NCBI RefSeq assembly: GCF_963675165.1
Contig: NC_087379.1
Location: 3,783,442 to 3,847,441, forward strand
Source of the DNA: Halichondria panicea
Lineage: Eukaryota; Porifera; Demospongiae; Suberitida; Halichondriidae
Direction: 5' to 3'
Length of the DNA stretch: 64,000 bases
Shown one piece after another: positions 22,711 to 34,139 of the stretch (position 1 is its first letter; the number at the start of each line of letters is the position of its first letter). The notes under the pieces are model-generated. The model saw only the letters and a program-made list of their open reading frames with translations. It was not told the DNA's origin and did no database searches. The position numbers and the translations under genes were made by a program.

Positions 22711-25547
22711 AGTTACTGGGTCCTCTTCCTTGTGTATACTTAACTATCTGGTTACAAACAGTTGAAGGTGTTTTCAAGTGCCCTTCTTTGTGTCATTCTT
22801 TGTGTCAGTTGATTTCATGAACCACATTTATGGAATGTCTGTACTAAGTTTATTGCGTAGAGTAAGGGCGTGTTCACCAGGTCCACTAATTTTTATTGAT
22901 GCACATGTCTTAGTTTGGCTAAAAATCAAGTTCAAATGTACTAAAAATTCACGCTCTCTTGATATTTTTAGATTATTGCTTAATTATTATTGGTTTGTAT
23001 AATTACACCATACTTGACTGTTTGCTTATGTTTTGCAACCAGACTACACCTCAGACAATGCCTCGCGAGAAGAAAGAAGAAAGAACTATTCATTGACTGG
23101 TGAAAGAACAACACGAGAGTATGATGTTCACATGTCCATGTCAAAGTCCACATCAGCTATTAGCATTATCGTTCATTCATTCATTTATATAGTCCAATCT
23201 ATCTAGACATATAGTTTTTGTTATTTTGTGCTATATTGAATCCCAGAATGCACATGTAAAGTGCCTCCTTGTTAACTCCTTGTTATTGTCAGCCTCCATC
23301 ATCATCATTCTCAGTCAGAAATGTTCAAAAGTCATCTGAGACGCTCTCAGAGCTGGAACAACTAGAGACACACTTTCAGTAGCCATTTTTATTTGGAATA
23401 ATCGTATACTATATAGCATCCGAGGCAATCATCATCCCAGCCCAAACGTCCGTTTACGGAGGCGTTTCATATCCATGTAATTTATAGTATTAGGTTGAGA
23501 ATCTAGCAGTGATTCCAGTATTTGTAGCCATTTTGTTTTACATCAACTGTCAACCAATCCCAGAACCTCTCTTTTCATATGCTAAGTGTATACACTATAC
23601 GTTGTACCTGCTATTCAAAGCAACTTTATGTAAGCAGCTATCGCTTGGTGTAATTTATTTTTCGCATGCATGGTCAGGCTCACAGGTTAACACAGTACTA
23701 TGTCGTAAGTCTTTATCTAACTTAAGGTTTATGTATTCTTGATTTATTCAGCGACTTGTACAATCGTATATTTTTCAGAGATGAATGTGCGACAGAAGTT
23801 GTTTGGTATGTAATATTAAATTGTCCATCTTTAGGTTTGACGATGACCTTCAAGCCATTGAAGACCTACCGCACAGAGTAGAATCTATGTCCGTTGAGCA
23901 GTTAACCCACAACATTTATTCAACGAAATAGAAATATTTAAATTCGCACCATACGGTATATAGAATTACCGTATAGAATGGTGGGTAGTTTTATGTATTA
24001 TGTTATTTAATTAGCAGATCTACGTATGAGGTTTCAATTGGAGCATGATGATGATGAAACCAACCTCTATAAGTGATGAATAGGTAAATCATAGTATACT
24101 ACTATACTGCAGTAAGAAGTGCTCCCAAGGCGTAATTGTTGTACAGTACGTGTAAAGAATTATTCAAATTTCTAAAGTTCCCTGGGAACAAAACCGTCAA
24201 TTCATCATAAAACACCACTCAGCTACGTGTATTTGCCACTCAAGATGGATGCGTAACATTTTAACATTTTGCGGTTTAGAAAGTGCTCTATAACATCCAT
24301 GTGTCATGTGTTAAGTAGTATGTATACATTCACACATACCTGTAAGAACTCCTCTCTTTCCATGCACCATGCACCCCTTAGTATGCACCTCTGGACTTCT
24401 TTGTAATAGTGCATGGGGAAGAAACTATCGTCGTCATCTACATCTGTTAATAAAGCGAAGTGCTTACCACATTTTGACTGTGGTTTCAATTTTTGCTGTC
24501 ACTTATGCCAGCATAATTTACATTAGTTTCAGGCAGAGAGAGTTGATGTACCTAGTGAGTTGTCCATTAGCTGCTCCTCCAGTTCCATGCTTTGCAACTA
24601 GCTGACTCTATTCGTGATACTAGCAGTTTGACCTGGTATAAAATAATGGGATATGCCATCGATTATGCAAAACATATCTGATTAACTTTCGTATGTAGTG
24701 CAGCAAAGCGTTAGTGAGTACGTATATGCGATGAGCGATGAGAAGGATGTATGTCTTTGTTTTAATGCATTGGTTACACTTCTTTAATACACCATACCCT
24801 TGTCATGTTGCTCCGCTATTTACTATAAACACTGCGATCTGCTTTAGAGACACTCTGACTAGGGCTAGGGCAGGCCCAGCCCGTTGCTCACTGCACTAGG
24901 CCTGTTTAGGACAGAGGCGTGGCTATTTTTGTAGCTTACCTTTGCTTGCCTACTATATCCTGGCATAGCCGAAGAGAGCTGGTCTAGACACTGTCTTATT
25001 TCGTGTGGCTGCGCTGGTTGCTGCAGTAGGCTGACTAATTGAGGCTCTGTACGTTTGCCTATAGCTTTGAGTGTGGACAGGAGCCCTGGTGTGCTATCTT
25101 TTCCTAGTTGTCTTCAATTATTATTGTTTAAATAGTGTTGCTATGTGGTAGTCATGCAAGCTGGATGCATAGCAATCAATCAGCCAGGGACATAATTATA
25201 TCAGTTATAAATGCATAGTGCCTCTGTAAAAGTCTTACAATAATACAAATAATTATACCAAACATACGAAGTACGATGTATGATGCTGTAACATTGAAGT
25301 ACAGTATAGAACAATACAATTATACAACTATAGGGCCTACTTATTGGTATAAAGATCTGATACTGCAGAGCTTAGACTCTCCCTCTAGCTAGCTCTAGCT
25401 CTAGCCTGTGAATTTGCTGCTTACGCCCACTCATTTCCTTTTCATTTCCAGCCTATTACACGCATGCGCTTTTGTGACCACGTGTATTAAGTTAAGTTCT
25501 GGCTAGTTCTGGCTGTCTTCAGTTCTGGTGTGTACGTGTGCATAACA
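22711..25547. other. Mostly non-coding stretch
   Basis: No named domain. Candidate small exons are NASREEKRKNYSLTGERTTR near 23060 and, after a TTTAG acceptor, FDDDLQAIEDLPHRVESMSV ending in TAG at 23931; both are unproven. An inverted pair of ACCATACGGTATA and TACCGTATAGAATGGT at 23948-23979 is a remnant of the CCGTATAG MITE family. The stretch also includes the upstream region of RING-family copy B. Confidence 0.35.
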
Positions 25548-26372
25548 ATGTCTGGAAATATACTAAGTCTAAAACGAGGCGCTCTTGTTATTGATGTGGA
25601 CCCGGAAATGCTGACTACTGAAGTTTTAAGGAAGACTTTCAGGGTAAGTGAAGTTTATAGCTAATGCCTATTCTAGTACACTTTTACCATACCCTTGTCA
25701 TGTGTGTATCCTAGGTACTAGTGTATCCTAGGTACTATAAAAGTAAGACACTGTGATCTGGGGTTGAATAATTATATCTCAGTAGCAAAATCCAGTAGAG
25801 CATCTATATAATTATATATGTTATGCACGTAGCTATGTGCATAACACTCTATAGCTAGGCTTGGCTGAGCTAGGTACACTGTTAGTAGCTTTTTTAACTT
25901 ATTTTGAGGAGCAATGAGGTATAGGTGTGCATGTAATAATGAATTTGTCTTCGGAGCCAAAGCCAAATCAAACCTCTTATTATAGGAAGGTTTGAGTAAG
26001 TCATGTGAGAAGAGAAGAAGTCGACTCTATCAGAAAGAAATTGCTGCTGTAACCAATACAGCTCTGTCTCTAGCTAGCTATCTATATAGCTCTGTGTCTG
26101 ACTTTATGAAGAGTATTCTTTGTCTGTATAATTATGTTATTCAGGATATAATTCGGGTAAAAATTCAGTTTAACGGGAAACATTAATCCAATAATTTGGC
26201 GCATGCGCAAACAGTCAGTAGCAGGCCTCCTTTTTGAGGTCTGCAAAACTCAAAAATTATACCTACTATAGTCTGGTTTACAATCCACCTGGTGAGCCTA
26301 GTAAAATGACCACTAATTGCCACAGGCTTACTCTAGAAACACCCACAAACATGTACAACACCGCCCCTCTGT

Positions 26373-26872
26373 TTAACCATAGATAGAGTAGAAGAGGGAT
26401 TGGAAACGAACGGAAGTGATTCACGTGATGTTTTACAATGAAGTCTACGTAGTGGCTCTGGACCATCCGTGATCTCCTCACATCCGTGATCTCCTCATAA
26501 CTCCCGCAAAAGCCCGGGAAACTTATTGTGTCCAAAGCATATTGTGTCCAAAGCATACATACCCCCATTACTGAATCACATGCCCCCTGATAGTAGGTAT
26601 CAATTGGAAACAAAGAAAATATAATCTCGATTGTCGTGAAGTAGCTAGAGGTACACAGAGCGCCTTTGATATAGCTAAGGCTTTGTAACTAAATAGTGTC
26701 CTGTGTCCCAAATGGCCTCAAGTATTAGAGAAAGTTGATGTTTAGCAGCAGAACACTTCTTACAGAGATTCTCATGAATTATTCATGTTTAGCCCTCGTG
26801 TTACAAAGTAAGCCTCGATTAAAACCACGGAGATACACGGACGATCCCTCTTCTACTCTATCTATGGTTTAA
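26373..26872. mobile_element. 500-bp element with 30-bp perfect TIRs in intron of copy B
   Basis: Ends TTTAACCATAGATAGAGTAG and its exact complement, with 30 bases of identity. TTAA sits at both edges, as in piggyBac- or Kolobok-type target sites. Single termini of the same family lie near 52240 and 57312. No transposase inside. Confidence 0.75.
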
Positions 26873-26893
26873 CTGACAGCTAGCCTGGTACAT

Positions 26894-27380
26894 GTATACT
26901 GTGTTTTGCAAGTTGCTTGCATAGTGCACAGTAAATGGGCGTTGTCTATAGTACTACGTACTGTGGTTACGTACTAGATCTAATCAGGAATGTGTTAACT
27001 CTTTATGTCCTCTAATTTCTACCTGCTCTTTTAGTGCACTTCTATAACTAAAACAACTGCCTACTGGCTCAATCAACAGAAGTATAGCAAGTCAGCAAGT
27101 CAACAGAGTACTGCATGCACTAACAGCTTAGCTAACTAAGTTAGCTGAATAGACAGGGCGTATAAAAGAAGAGAGGGCGTACACATAGCTAGCAGAGTTT
27201 AAACGTGGGCGGAGGAATGTGAGGAATGTGCTAAAAATAGAAATTTTTAGCACAGTCATGCACATTTATCCGCCCACGGTGCCCACGTTTGAACTCTGCT
27301 CATATAGGCCCTCTCTTCTTTTATACGCCCTATAGACAACGCCCATTTACTGTGCATAATGCTTGCAAAACACAGTATAC
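26894..27380. mobile_element. Long foldback element, left arm interrupted
   Basis: GTATACTGTGTTTTGCAAG and AGTAAATGGGCGTTGTCTATAG-type words on the left reappear inverted at 27325-27380. The inner arms GGGCGTATAAAAGAAGAGAG and CTCTCTTCTTTTATACGCCC also pair. About 200 bases (26955-27150) in the left arm have no partner and look like an insertion. No coding capacity. Confidence 0.7.
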
Positions 27381-28547
27381 ACAGGTCTACTTGCTTCCAG
27401 ATGCTTGTTTGATGTAAGATCAGTGCTCCTTGTATGAGCCTCGAGTTGTGATGGCGATTTCTCTCTCTTGACTAGGCCTTGCCCAATTATGCTTTGAGTA
27501 ACTAATAGGTAAAAAATATTGGCTATTTTTACCAAATTTTAGTAGAAAGGAACATGAGTAATGCTAATAGTTGACCTTTACACTTTGGAACACACGTGGT
27601 CCTTCTTTATCCTTCTTCTTTATCTTTCTTGCCTCTAGTTTTGGAGAGTAGGTCATGGTCCACGTGGTGGCTAGACTGGCTAGTAGTAGTGGCTACTGAG
27701 TATATAAGGATGCTATACTCTGGGCAGTTAAGGCCTGGGTCAGGCACTGATAAGATTAATTTTATTCATTGCCAACATTTTATGTAGATCATGTAGATCA
27801 TGTAGTGTTAATGAGATTCATAATGTTTATTAATGTTATTCATTGCACATGACGTCATAAGGTCAATGTATTTGCTTAGCTAGCTGCTAGAACTATTATA
27901 GATTATCTTTGGCAACAAATACGGTGGACTTAAACAAGGTAAGAGTAGCTGTTTAGGCCCTCAAAAGATAGATTATGTTGTTATGATTATGTTTCCTTGA
28001 TGGGAAGTAAAAATGTCCAAAACTTTCTTAGCTAGCTATGCTAGCTTCTTTAGCTCTGACAGCCACCCTAGAGGTAGGCTATTTTGTGTATCTCAAGAAT
28101 ACAATAACTCCTACTCTTCCCATCAAGGATGCTAGTACCTAGCTATGAGATGTTCATCTAGCCTTGTTTTTGAAGCTTGATCTTGGCATCTTCAACGCCG
28201 TATTTGCACTTCTCTTTCTGAAAGTGGCATGACGTCATCATCATTTATGGGACTAATTAGCATAATTGAATTAAGCTAATTAGTTTTTTGGAAAAAGAAA
28301 ACATTGAGCTTCATTTTGGATCATTTTGATGCAGCATACACTGTATATTGCAAATAATACAGCAGTATGAACATAGTGTAAATTTTGGTGTTAAAATCTG
28401 GACCCGGGCCTTAAGTGCGCAGAGTAGTAGAGCTACCAGATCAGTTGACTAGAAGCGTCTGTTATGTTGCAGTATAAGTCTCGTTGATGATTTTTATTGA
28501 GACTAATAGGTTAGACTAATGGGTAATAATGCATGGGTAATAATTAA

Positions 28548-28838
28548 TACAGGTTATCCGGCCCTCCATTATCCGGAACCTCGATTATCCGGCTTGGCAG
28601 TTTTCTTTTATCAGATCATAAAATAAGCGTATCCCTAAAATGCGCGTGCGCGTTACAGCTGTTACCATGGAGACATGCCTGCTTATCTTCTGCGCATGCG
28701 CAGACAACACGTGGCACTGCTGTTTATCAATAAAGTGGGTGGATCAAGGCGTGGTTTATCTATTTGATTATCCGGCATATTCACTTATCTGGCCTGCTTC
28801 TGGAACCAAGGTGTCCAGATAATCGAGGTTCTACTGTA
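28548..28838. mobile_element. Pogo/Tigger-type MITE
   Basis: Ends read TACAGGTTATCCGGCC on the left and, inverted, TACAGTAGAACCTCGATTAT on the right, with internal TTATCCGG repeats on both sides. This TIR style and the TA boundary are typical of pogo/Tigger non-autonomous elements. The autonomous relic at 34140-35640 is of the same superfamily. Confidence 0.75.
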
Positions 28839-28859
28839 GCATGAGACTAGACTAATAGG

Positions 28860-29350
28860 CAGAGGAGGCTGGACACGCGTCATCCGTAGTCATCCATTAG
28901 TCATTAATAACAAGGGCGTCCTTGTTAATTGTCATCAATAGTAAGTCCTTGTTAAAATAGTCATCAATAGTCCCATGAATACGCTTAAAATCGGTCCTGC
29001 TGAGTCAGTATTTTACCTAACTCTTCCATTCTTATTTGTCTATCTCTCTTGTATTATATCTCCTGTTAGTTAATGAGTCGTAGTAGTTTAACTGCTACAT
29101 CAAGACAGGAATAAAAACAAAAACAAAAGCAACAACTCGATGTTTATGACCAATCTAAGTTTATGCTTCTAGTATGACTATGCCTACTCAGTTTCTAGTT
29201 TCACTGGGTATTTTTAGCATCATTTATTACTAGTATGGAGTGCTAAAATCGCTTGCAGTCTTTTGACTTGGCTGAATAGCTACTGTTCTCTGCAAGTCTC
29301 TCCATGCACACCATGCACACTACATTATGACGCGTGTCCAACCTCCTCTG
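28860..29350. mobile_element. 490-bp element with GAGGAGGTTGGACACGCG termini
   Basis: GAGGAGGCTGGACACGCGTC at 28862 and GACGCGTGTCCAACCTCCTC ending 29348 are inverted copies of about 22 bases, one mismatch. No ORF. It lies in intron 1 of copy B. Confidence 0.7.
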
Positions 29351-29519
29351 ACTAATAGGGCAAGACCTACACCTTGTACCTCCAGCCCACTTTTAATGGC
29401 TAACAGTTTGCACAACTACAAGTGTGTGACGGATTCAGTCCGAGTGGAATGATGTAGAGTTGATGTAGAGTGGAAGAGTGGAATGTGCGTGGGAGTAGCA
29501 TACTCCTCCTGGTATGGGC

Positions 29520-29698
29520 TACTGTATAGCAGGTATATTTCGAGGGTATAAATGTTTGCAGAAATACCTTTAGAAAGGTTTTCGCAGATTTAAGGAATAG
29601 CGCCTTTTTGCTGCATGCATGCATGCAGTTCATGCCTAATCTCAGTTCATGCCTAATCTGCGAAAACCACGAACATTTATACCCCCCGCTTTACGGTA
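29520..29698. mobile_element. MITE related to the CCGTATAGCG family
   Basis: Left end TACTGTATAGC with TATAAATGTTTGCAG; right end CTGCG, CGAACATTTATACCCCCC and TTACGGTA. The arms pair over about 45 bases. It lies just upstream of exon 2 of copy B. It includes a 17-base direct duplication (TCAGTTCATGCCTAATC). Confidence 0.65.
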
Positions 29699-31357
29699 CC
29701 TGATTATACCAAGAGCACACAGAAATGTTGGAAATTCTCTAGCTCCTGGCTATAATTATAAACACATGAATTAATGAATAAAATCTGTACTGTAGGTTGA
29801 CCCAGCTGAAGTATGGTTGAGGGACCAGGATGACAATAAGGCATATTTACCCACAGAATTCGGCAACTTCGTATTGGACGGACTAATGATGTACGGGTGT
29901 GAGCTCATTGTTGAAGGGCCAGATTGCCAACAACCCCAAGGACTGTGTCTAGCACAGCTTCTACAAATGATGTAGGAGCATCTGCCAGCTATAATCGTAT
30001 CAATCCATTGAATCCTGTTTTTCGCTCTGTTATACCCAAGTCCAAAGATCATACTGTGGCTGTAAAAATTATTAAAGCCAAAATGGAGTACTCTCGGCTC
30101 GGGAAAGACAATTTTGAGCAACAGAGCACCTAGATATTTCTGAAATCACAGCCAATGTCACATATGTACTTTCAGCAGTACGCAAGCAGTGGGGGAATGA
30201 GTACAGAATTGTAACTATTGATGGACTGGAGTTGGAGGACTGTGAGGGCAATCGAGGTAAGCGTTATTTATAAATGTTTTATACTTTGGACCCTACAAAT
30301 GTATGTAATAGCTCGAGTAACAGTGAGGGATTGTGTTTCCCCGCAGTTTTGCTGCCTGTAAAAGCATGCTGCTGCTAAACAGCCATATACATTACACAGC
30401 CTTAGTGATTGGTATTCTCGGAAGTGCTCTACGTTCCTCTAGCTATACTTATATTTTGTCTTATTTTATTCGCTACACAAGTATATACGATGACCAGGGG
30501 AGGTCCAACAACTGTGCGTCTAACATTACGCTAAATCACCAAAACTTGTCTTTAGAGGTTGGTGTTTCACTCGTCTTAGCTCTATCTTATATCATTAGGT
30601 GGACATTTTTAGTACTAATAACAGCTCTTCTGAAATTTTTTTATGAACTGCTGATTCAGCTGAAGTTTAGGCGCACGGTTGTCGGACCTCCTTTGGGTTG
30701 GTACCCTCCTAGGCCTAGTTTACCACGTGTTAAGCTATAAAGAAAGGCAAACTGTTTAACATTGAAAATGGTCACCATGCCACCCACACATTTTTAGGCA
30801 CATCGCTGATATACCCCATTTATTTTAATGCAGGGCCTAAATTCTGGAAACAACCAAGACCTGGAAACAACCTGGAAACAACCAAGACGAAAGGTTTATG
30901 CTGTGACTACCCATCACTTAAAGGGGAAAGGAGGTCGATTTAGAAAACGTTCTATGGTGTTTGATTCTGAAGAGGAAGAACTGCCGTCAAAGAAAACATG
31001 TAATGAGAGTAACTTATCAGAGTTGAAAGATGATGTGGTACAAGTTGACACTAAAGTGGAACATTGCTTAGAATCAATTGAATCTTCTCTGGACGATGTA
31101 CTAAATTTCAGTAAGGGGACAAAAGTTCCTTTGTGGCTCATACGCCTCTTTCGTGATTCGTTGAAATGCAGAATTTGTTTGTCAGTACCAATCACGTAAT
31201 CATGTCAAAGTGCTGTAAAACTATTCTAGGATGTGAGCGCTGTGTGAATAATTGGTATTCGGGAGACGATGCTCTAGTCAAAACGTGCCCTTCATGCCCT
31301 TCATGCAGAGCAGGGCGTGGATACAGCGAGACTATGTTATTGAGAGTTCTCTCCTGA

Positions 31358-31929
31358 TCGAAGCGAAAAGTTTATGACTTAAATATAGATTGACAGTATC
31401 ACTGCCTCACTATTAATTTTATATCTGACCTGATATGCTTATCTGCTGCTGTGTTTGTTTGTTTAAATGACTATAATTATACCTGATGTGTCAATCGATC
31501 ATTGTTGATGTGCAGTATCTAATGTTCTAGAGGGGAGGGAATGTTCCCTCCCGGATCCCCCAGATGCATGTACATAAGCTGGCTAGTAATACAGCAAGAA
31601 CTAGGTTTTAGTTGTGCATGAGACATGATCACAACAGGGCCTGGAAAGGACTTTCAACTTAAAATACGCAATTCGAATAAAGGCTGCAGCCTGTACGTTA
31701 TTTGGGATTTTGGCATTGCATTGCAGAGTTACAAATCCCCATCATTTGAAATTTAGGAATTTCAGATGGCGGAAATATGCAAAGCTGTAGTATTGAGAAA
31801 CGCCCACTGCTAAATTTGGAAAAGTAAGGTAATGGTGGCTGCTCAGACAAAGCGCTTTGGTGTTTCCAGAGAGGTAGTAGAAAGACTGTAGATGATTACT
31901 CAGGTATAATAGGACTGGGACTGGGACTG
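31358..31929. other. Non-coding stretch after copy B
   Basis: I see no gene and no strong repeat. AATAAA-like signals are not convincing, so the 3' end of copy B is not defined. Confidence 0.45.
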
Positions 31930-32255
31930 GTGAATCAGCTAAAACGCAGCCACGCCCACGATTTTTAATATTTTAAATTCTGGATAGCTACTTGTCTTTT
32001 TTAGTTCTAAAAACGGTGTTCTAACTTAGTAGCTCATCATGTTCTATTTAGAGTAAGTTATTAGCCTATAAATGATGTCACTGTAAGATGCCAAAGAAGT
32101 GGCTCCCTCCCTTTGGAAATGTGCACTAAGAATTAAGAGCTAAAAAAGGAAGGTTTAGAATTTTAGAACTAAAAAAGATAAGTAGCTGCACTAAATTTAC
32201 AAAATTTTTACACACAAAACATAAAAATCGTGGCGTTTTAGCTGGCTATTGCTCA
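31930..32255. mobile_element. Inverted-repeat element (AATCAGCTAAAACGC termini)
   Basis: GAATCAGCTAAAACGCAGCC and CACGCCCACGATTTTT on the left pair with AAAAATCGTGGCGTTTTAGC on the right, and inner TTTTTTAGTTCTAAAA pairs with TTTTAGAACTAAAAAA. A single terminus of the same family is at 59655-59722. Confidence 0.65.
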
Positions 32256-33754
32256 ATACCGCTCTGTTTTCCCAGAGCCTGTGGCGGAAGTATACACTTA
32301 TTCAGTCCTAGGCTCTCCTTTTTCTTTTTTCGACGACAGACGGTATTAATTGGAGAATAGAAATACGCAATTCCGCGTGTAGACTAAGCACTGGGTTAGG
32401 GGTAGGGCTGGACGCACAGCACAGTTCACACAACAATGAAGGGCGCATCCCATTGTGGAGGAAAATTCTCATAAAAATTGATGGATCACAGCACAATTCT
32501 TTTGTTAATACAAGACTAAGACTAGTAATAAGCAGCATATGAAAGTAATGGTCTGAGGTAGGTGTGATGGTAAATTAAGACTATTTCGGAATTAAGACTA
32601 TTTCGGCTGAAAATATGACACTTTTTAGACTATTTATTCACAATAAATCAAGGTAGAAATTTCGTTAATCTTTCACAGGTGGTGGTCGACGTGCTGCTTC
32701 ATCATGCACTGTATGGTAATTATGTATTGATTCAGCTCCTTGTTCTCCACCGTTGCATGAGGAAATTGTATCTGTGGATGAGTGAATCTGTGGATGAGTG
32801 AACATTTTTCGCTATATAATTTAGCATCTGTATTGTTGAACAGATCGGCTTGTTGAACAGTGTGTAACAGAGAGTGAACACAACTGTGTACTTTCTCTGT
32901 GTACTTTCTCTGCTACTTTTACTGTCCCACTAGCTTTGGTCCACTCAATATCCTGTAAGTGTGTTGACTATAACATGCAATATCACACACCAGTACCAGT
33001 TTGTGTGCTTGCAGGTCACGGAAGACAACAAGAAGCAGTTGAGTGACAATTGCATATTTTTACCTGTCTAGCAGAGTTATGAGGCCACCCTTCTCGCGAC
33101 TATCCTCCTCCTCTCTTGTCAAGCTCATGATAGTCAGGCAAGAAAAAGTTATGCGTAGTCCTGGAGGGTAGTCCTGGAGGGCACATCTGCATTTCGGATA
33201 AGGTGTGATTTAAAATGCTTCCCTCCCGCTGCAACAAAACTCTGGTGCTCTCCGAGGATGCTCTCCGAGGATGTGGCTCTTTAGTTGGTCTGATGTGACC
33301 ACAAAGTGAGGTGTAAAAATATTGTACCTGACAGCCCATACATGTGGTCACCGCTGAACGTAACTAAGTTATTATTTTTAATTCTACACATGTATAGTAC
33401 CTCCACGTCCACCAGGTCCTCCCCCGGCAAATCTCGTCATCTGGAATCCTCCATGTTAGTCGGTGTACTCTAAATGGAAATTGAATCTACATGTGTATAC
33501 ATTCTCTGTGTGCCTGCCATCCTTGAATGTGCATAGGTTGTCAACACCATGTGAGCGAAGCTGCCTCTGCTAAGCAATCGCCCCAACATCCTTCAAATAC
33601 AATTAAAAGGAAAAAAGTTAATTATTTAACCTTTTGAGCTCTCCACCCGATCACAATCTTCCTTTGCTACCTCATTGGACAATTGAACACACCGCTCACT
33701 TTTGTCAAAACTCCGGCGTCTCAGGGTGGTTTGGCTATCAGCATCAGTGTGCGT
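32256..33754. other. Mostly non-coding stretch
   Basis: A minus-strand frame at 33100-33351 has CMGC and a later CGHIR stretch, but no family is recognised. Direct duplications cluster here: 32577-32607, 32780-32815, 32893-32920, 33153-33180 and 33246-33273. Nothing else supported. Confidence 0.4.
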
Positions 33755-33776
33755 GGGTTAGGGTTAGGGTTAGGGT
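33755..33776 (+). repeat. Interstitial TTAGGG telomere-type repeat
   Basis: Three and a half units of GGGTTA, the common metazoan telomere repeat, directly abutting the truncated exon copy that starts at 33777. Confidence 0.75.
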
Positions 33777-33935
33777 ACTGTAGGTTGACGTATGGTTGGT
33801 TGAGGGATCAGGATGACATATTTACCCACAGAATTCGGCAATTTCGTATTGGACGGACTCAGACTGTGGCTCGGACTGTGATTTTATTAATTTATAAATC
33901 TGGGAGCCAGGAGTGCTTGTAACGGATTGGAGTTA
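33777..33935 (+). pseudogene. Copy C: gapped fragment of RING-family exon 2
   Basis: TACTGTAGGTTGACGTATGG, ATTTACCCACAGAATTCGGC and TTTCGTATTGGACGGACT match 29790-29890 of copy B almost base for base, including the intron acceptor. After internal deletions, ACTGTGGCTCGGACTGTG and CTTGTAACGGATTGGAGTT match later parts of the same exon. No RING exon follows. A dead partial duplicate. Confidence 0.65.
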
Positions 33936-34139
33936 TGCACTCACCGAATTTCTTGTTTCCGCGCTCCTGGCCCTAATGATAACATAAATGTGACGTTGAT
34001 TAATTTGGTCCTGTAATCTGATAATAATAAGTGGTTGTGGACGAAATACCAACATTAAGATGCAAGAGAAGTTCAAGAAGAGAACTGGAATAAACATCAT
34101 TATAATTAAGTCATTTATATAATGGCAGCCATGTTTATC

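Larger units (their letters stand above)
25548..31357 (+). pseudogene. RING-family copy B (three-exon gene, frame-broken)
   Basis: Exon 1 is 25548-25643: ATG, 32 codons, ending EVLRKTFR, donor GTAAGT. Exon 2 is 29796-30256 (VDPAEVWLRDQDDNK start, DGLELEDCEGNR end, donor GTAAGC). Exon 3 starts 30834 after TTTTAATGCAG and holds a basic/acidic linker (KGKGGRFRKRS, SEEEELPSKK) and a RING-like finger: LKCRICLSVPIT, VIMSKCC, CERCVNNWYSGDDALVK, CPSCRAGRGYSE, ending TGA 31357. Breaks sit at short repeats: GCCAGATTGCCA near 29922, GAGCAACAGAGCA near 30117 and a CTGGAAACAAC triplication at 30842-30890. Dropping 8, 8 and 28 bases there restores one frame. A further small deletion lies before VIMSKCC near 31195. 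Likely an E3 ligase-type protein if functional. Intron 1 (4 kb) hosts several MITEs. Confidence 0.65.
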
